Position numbers and translations under genes: made by a program
The notes under the pieces: model-generated
Told to the model about the DNA's origin: nothing
Database searches by the model: none
The model's input: only the letters and a program-made list of their open reading frames with translations
From: Candidatus Avelusimicrobium ruminicola
GTDB taxonomy: Bacteria > Elusimicrobiota > Elusimicrobia > Elusimicrobiales > Elusimicrobiaceae
NCBI GenBank assembly: GCA_900319885.1
Contig: ONQH01000053.1
Coordinates: forward strand, 1 to 6,856
Reading direction: 5' to 3'
DNA: 6,856 nucleotides
Shown here: piece by piece, positions 5,466-6,856 of the stretch
Numbering within the stretch: position 1 is the first letter of the stretch
Layout: each line of letters opens with the position of its first letter

Positions 5466-5876
5466 TTATTTTTCACGGGGTTTGAAACTATTGTAAAACT
5501 TGCGGCAGAACTGTACTTTTACCCCCAAGCGTTTCAGGTCTTCTTGCAATAGACGGTCGTCGGTTACGGCAATCACGCGCTGATTGGTTTGCGCTAAATA
5601 ATTGGCGCGTTCATAGATAATTTCGTCTGCCGAGTTTTCTTCCGCAAAACTAATATGCACCCCTGCCCGGTAAAGTGGCCCCACGGGGCGGAAGGTTCCG
5701 TCAAAAATTACTTCATAAGTATGCATGCGGTAGCGTTCGTCGCCAGACATCTCTTCCAAAAAGTCCAAAAAATCGGCGGTTACTTCTTCTTCGCTGCGGG
5801 CAAATTCATACAAGAAACTGCGTACCAGGTTTAGCCCGTCAATTAAATAAATAGTAGGTTTGGTAGAGGTGTACAT
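5466..5876 (-). CDS. NYN-domain ribonuclease of the YacP/Rae1 family
   Basis: The 136-residue protein is a PIN-like NYN domain with little else. The acidic and Asn positions of the fold are present: IYLIDGLNLVRS (9-20, Asp13 and Asn16), EVIFDGT (55-61, Asp59), SADEII (82-87, Asp84) and VTDDRLLQEDLKRLG (104-118, Asp106/Asp107). The best-studied relative, Bacillus subtilis Rae1 (YacP), is about 170 residues and cuts certain mRNAs in the ribosomal A site. This copy is shorter, and whether it associates with ribosomes is inference. AAGG seven bases before the ATG serves as ribosome binding site. It lies head-to-head with ssrA across a 101-bp gap, an interesting neighbour because both act on translation. 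RNA targets cannot be read from sequence. Confidence 0.8.
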   Translation of the reverse strand: MYTSTKPTIYLIDGLNLVRSFLYEFARSEEEVTADFLDFLEEMSGDERYRMHTYEVIFDGTFRPVGPLYRAGVHISFAEENSADEIIYERANYLAQTNQRVIAVTDDRLLQEDLKRLGVKVQFCRKFYNSFKPREK

Positions 5877-5898
5877 AAGTTGCCTTTTGTGTGAAAAA

Positions 5899-5926
5899 TT
5901 GTTATAAGAAAATGATACAATATAAT
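5899..5926 (+). promoter_or_regulatory. Promoter of ssrA
   Basis: TTGTTA (5899-5904) and a consensus TATAAT (5921-5926) are 16 bases apart. The predicted start near 5933 gives a precursor leader of about 45 nt before the mature tmRNA end. The promoter overlaps the upstream region of the divergent NYN gene. Confidence 0.7.
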
Positions 5927-5937
5927 ACCTGAATTTT

Positions 5938-5951
5938 GCAGGGGAACCTGC
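5938..5951 (+). other. GNRA-capped hairpin in the pre-tmRNA leader
   Basis: GCAGG and CCTGC form a five-pair stem closed by a GGAA tetraloop, a stable RNA motif. It lies between the predicted transcription start and the mature tmRNA, so it would be removed by processing. It lacks a T-tract and is not a terminator. Its role is unknown. Confidence 0.4.
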
Positions 5952-5977
5952 GGGCTATTTGACAATTTCTGTATTCC

Positions 5978-6318
5978 GGGGGTGTAATAGATTTGACGGG
6001 TATCTGTTGCCTTTCGGGAGCAAGTACCGGTTGGCCAGGCCGGTTAAAATAGGGCCACAAAAATAACTAACGACAATCAAGTCGCTTGGGCTAACGCTTA
6101 GTCCACTGCCTCTTTTCTGTTTCCCGCGCGGAAAAGATAGGCGGTCAAACTCACGGGATGCGGCAGACAGGGCGCGGTTCGTCCTTGCTGCTTAAGCCAA
6201 ACGAACCAAACTGAGAACGTGCTGCCTTGCGCTTAGTTCTCAGTATTTAGCAAGGCTAAACTTGTAGTGCCTGACGGGAGAGGATGTTCGGACGGGGGTG
6301 CGAATCCCCCCACCTCCA
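5978..6318 (+). ncRNA. ssrA: Transfer-messenger RNA (tmRNA)
   Basis: tmRNA enters stalled ribosomes charged with alanine, swaps templates and adds a degradation tag. Acceptor GGGGGTG (5978-5984) pairs with CACCTCC (6311-6317), discriminator A6318, and no CCA encoded. The conserved GATTTGACGGG follows near 5990-6000. PK1 is formed by ACCGG/CCGGT with loop TGGCC pairing to GGCCA; 11 bases later the tag frame starts at 6069. Later come a stem around CCCGCGCGG, the stem GGTTCGT/ACGAACC, and PK4 with CTGAGAAC/GTTCTCAG whose loop CCTTGC can pair with GCAAGG. The T-arm GGGGG/CCCCC encloses TGCGAAT, with G at the usual U55. The mature length of 341 nt is typical. No terminator is evident after it. 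Confidence 0.95.
6069..6101 (+). other. ssrA: tmRNA tag reading frame
   Basis: Starting 11 bases after the presumed PK1 3' strand, the same spacing as in E. coli, the frame AAC GAC AAT CAA GTC GCT TGG GCT AAC GCT TAG encodes NDNQVAWANA; with the alanine carried by tmRNA the tag is A-NDNQVAWANA. The other frames stop at once or lack a tag-like end. The ANDxx start is typical, but the Asn resume codon and the Ala-Asn-Ala end differ from the usual Ala codon and (L/V)AA end. The exact first codon is inferred from alignment by eye; GCC at 6053-6055 would lengthen it by five codons. Confidence 0.65.
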
Positions 6319-6358
6319 CGTGAATACAGAATTTGTGATTTATAATTAAGGAGTGACT

Positions 6359-6856
6359 ATGGCTGACATTAAATTTGGTACGGACGGTTGGAGAGGCATT
6401 ATCGCGTGGGACTTTACCTTTGAAAATGTACATCGGCTTGCCCAGGCAATGGCCGATTATATCAATGCCAATGCCCCCGTGTTGGAAAACGGGAAAATGC
6501 CCAAAATTTTTGTAGGATACGACCGTCGGTTTATGTCAGACATTTTTGCCGCAGATATTGCCGCTATTTTTCGCTCCAATAAAATTGATGTTGTGCTGGG
6601 GGATAAGCCGATTTCTACCCCGGTAGCGGCCGCGCTTACCATTAACAAATGCTGGATGGCGATTGTGGTAACAGCCAGCCATAATCCGGCTCATTTTAAC
6701 GGAATTAAAATTAAAATAGCGGGTCGTTCTGCGCCGGCACGCATCACTAAAGATATTGAAGCGCTTATCGGGCAGCACTCGGTACTTAAATTGTACGGGC
6801 AAAAAGCCGAGCAAAAAGATTTAACCGATGTTTATTTTAAGTGTTTGGCTTCCCAT
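6359..6856 (+). CDS. Phosphoglucomutase/phosphomannomutase family protein, 5' part
   Basis: Only the first 166 codons are present; the frame is open to the window edge. The product is an alpha-D-phosphohexomutase, which moves phosphate between C1 and C6 of a hexose phosphate for glycogen, sugar-nucleotide or cell-wall precursor supply. Domain 1 signatures are FGTDGWRGI (6-14), VGYDRR (52-57), ISTPVAAA (85-92) and TASHNP (105-110), whose Ser107 is the residue phosphorylated during catalysis. The rest of the protein (sugar-binding and phosphate-binding loops) lies outside, so glucose versus mannose or glucosamine preference cannot be decided. AAGGAG at 6348-6353, five bases before the ATG, is a near-ideal ribosome binding site. 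It begins 40 bases after tmRNA with no terminator visible, so it may be read from the ssrA promoter. Confidence 0.93.
   Translation, partial: MADIKFGTDGWRGIIAWDFTFENVHRLAQAMADYINANAPVLENGKMPKIFVGYDRRFMSDIFAADIAAIFRSNKIDVVLGDKPISTPVAAALTINKCWMAIVVTASHNPAHFNGIKIKIAGRSAPARITKDIEALIGQHSVLKLYGQKAEQKDLTDVYFKCLASH

Larger units (their letters stand above)
5967..6331 (+). other. Terminal helix of the tmRNA precursor (flanking inverted repeat)
   Basis: TTCTGTATTC (5967-5976) and GAATACAGAA (6322-6331) are perfect complements lying one base before the first and four bases after the last mature tmRNA nucleotide. In the precursor they would extend the acceptor helix by ten pairs, like the processing stems around rRNA genes. 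That it guides RNase processing is inference; placement around the mature ends makes chance unlikely. Confidence 0.55.

Noticed and set aside
6341..6346. TATAAT just before the phosphohexomutase gene as a promoter
   Set aside because: A start about seven bases downstream would fall at the end of the AAGGAG ribosome binding site and destroy it; the -35 region shows no match, so the box is probably chance in AT-rich sequence.
1..6856. CRISPR array, phage, transposase or defence system
   Set aside because: No direct repeat array, integrase, transposase or defence domains were seen on either strand.

Overview
The window looks like part of a chromosome from a fermentative, probably gut-associated bacterium. 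The best guess for phylum is Elusimicrobiota, at moderate to low confidence. That guess rests on the general character of the proteins and on a small protein with a type IV pilin-like body and C-terminus, a protein type that is abundant in that phylum. Nothing here fixes the taxon. All genes with clear homology are housekeeping genes of ordinary bacterial type with normal Shine-Dalgarno use, and I see no phage, transposase, CRISPR array or toxin-antitoxin module.

Layout. (1) 1-941, + strand: the first 46 codons of a CapD/PglF-type membrane protein run into a gene body that keeps only the C-terminal (nucleotide-binding) domain of a 5'-nucleotidase. This is a rearrangement scar or an assembly join. 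(2) 938-1912, +: a DusB-like tRNA-dihydrouridine synthase that overlaps the preceding stop by ATGA. (3) 1909-2385, -: a small membrane-anchored pilin-like protein that converges on dus with overlapping stop codons. (4) 2386-2583: a divergent regulatory region with two promoters, a perfect 8-bp palindrome and a foldable rplM leader. (5) 2584-3414, +: the rplM-rpsI (L13-S9) operon, ended by a strong hairpin. (6) 3415-3832: a gene-free spacer with a terminator at each end and an interspersed palindromic repeat. (7) 5876 down to 3833, -: a YacP/Rae1-like NYN nuclease, tRNA-Leu(UAA), phosphatidylserine decarboxylase and phosphatidylserine synthase, closed by a terminator. (8) 5899-6856, +: the ssrA tmRNA gene, followed without a visible terminator by the 5' part of a phosphohexomutase gene.

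How the parts work together. PssA and Psd form the two-step route from CDP-diacylglycerol to phosphatidylethanolamine and are almost certainly one operon; the tRNA-Leu gene just upstream probably shares their transcript. L13 and S9 are ribosomal proteins, Dus modifies tRNA, tmRNA rescues stalled ribosomes, and Rae1-type NYN proteins cut mRNA on the ribosome. The window is therefore rich in translation functions. The most unusual item is the tmRNA. Its predicted tag starts with Asn and ends Trp-Ala-Asn-Ala instead of the usual (Leu/Val)-Ala-Ala, its T-loop carries G where U is usual, and its precursor ends can pair in a 10-bp helix that may mark processing from a longer tmRNA-mRNA transcript.
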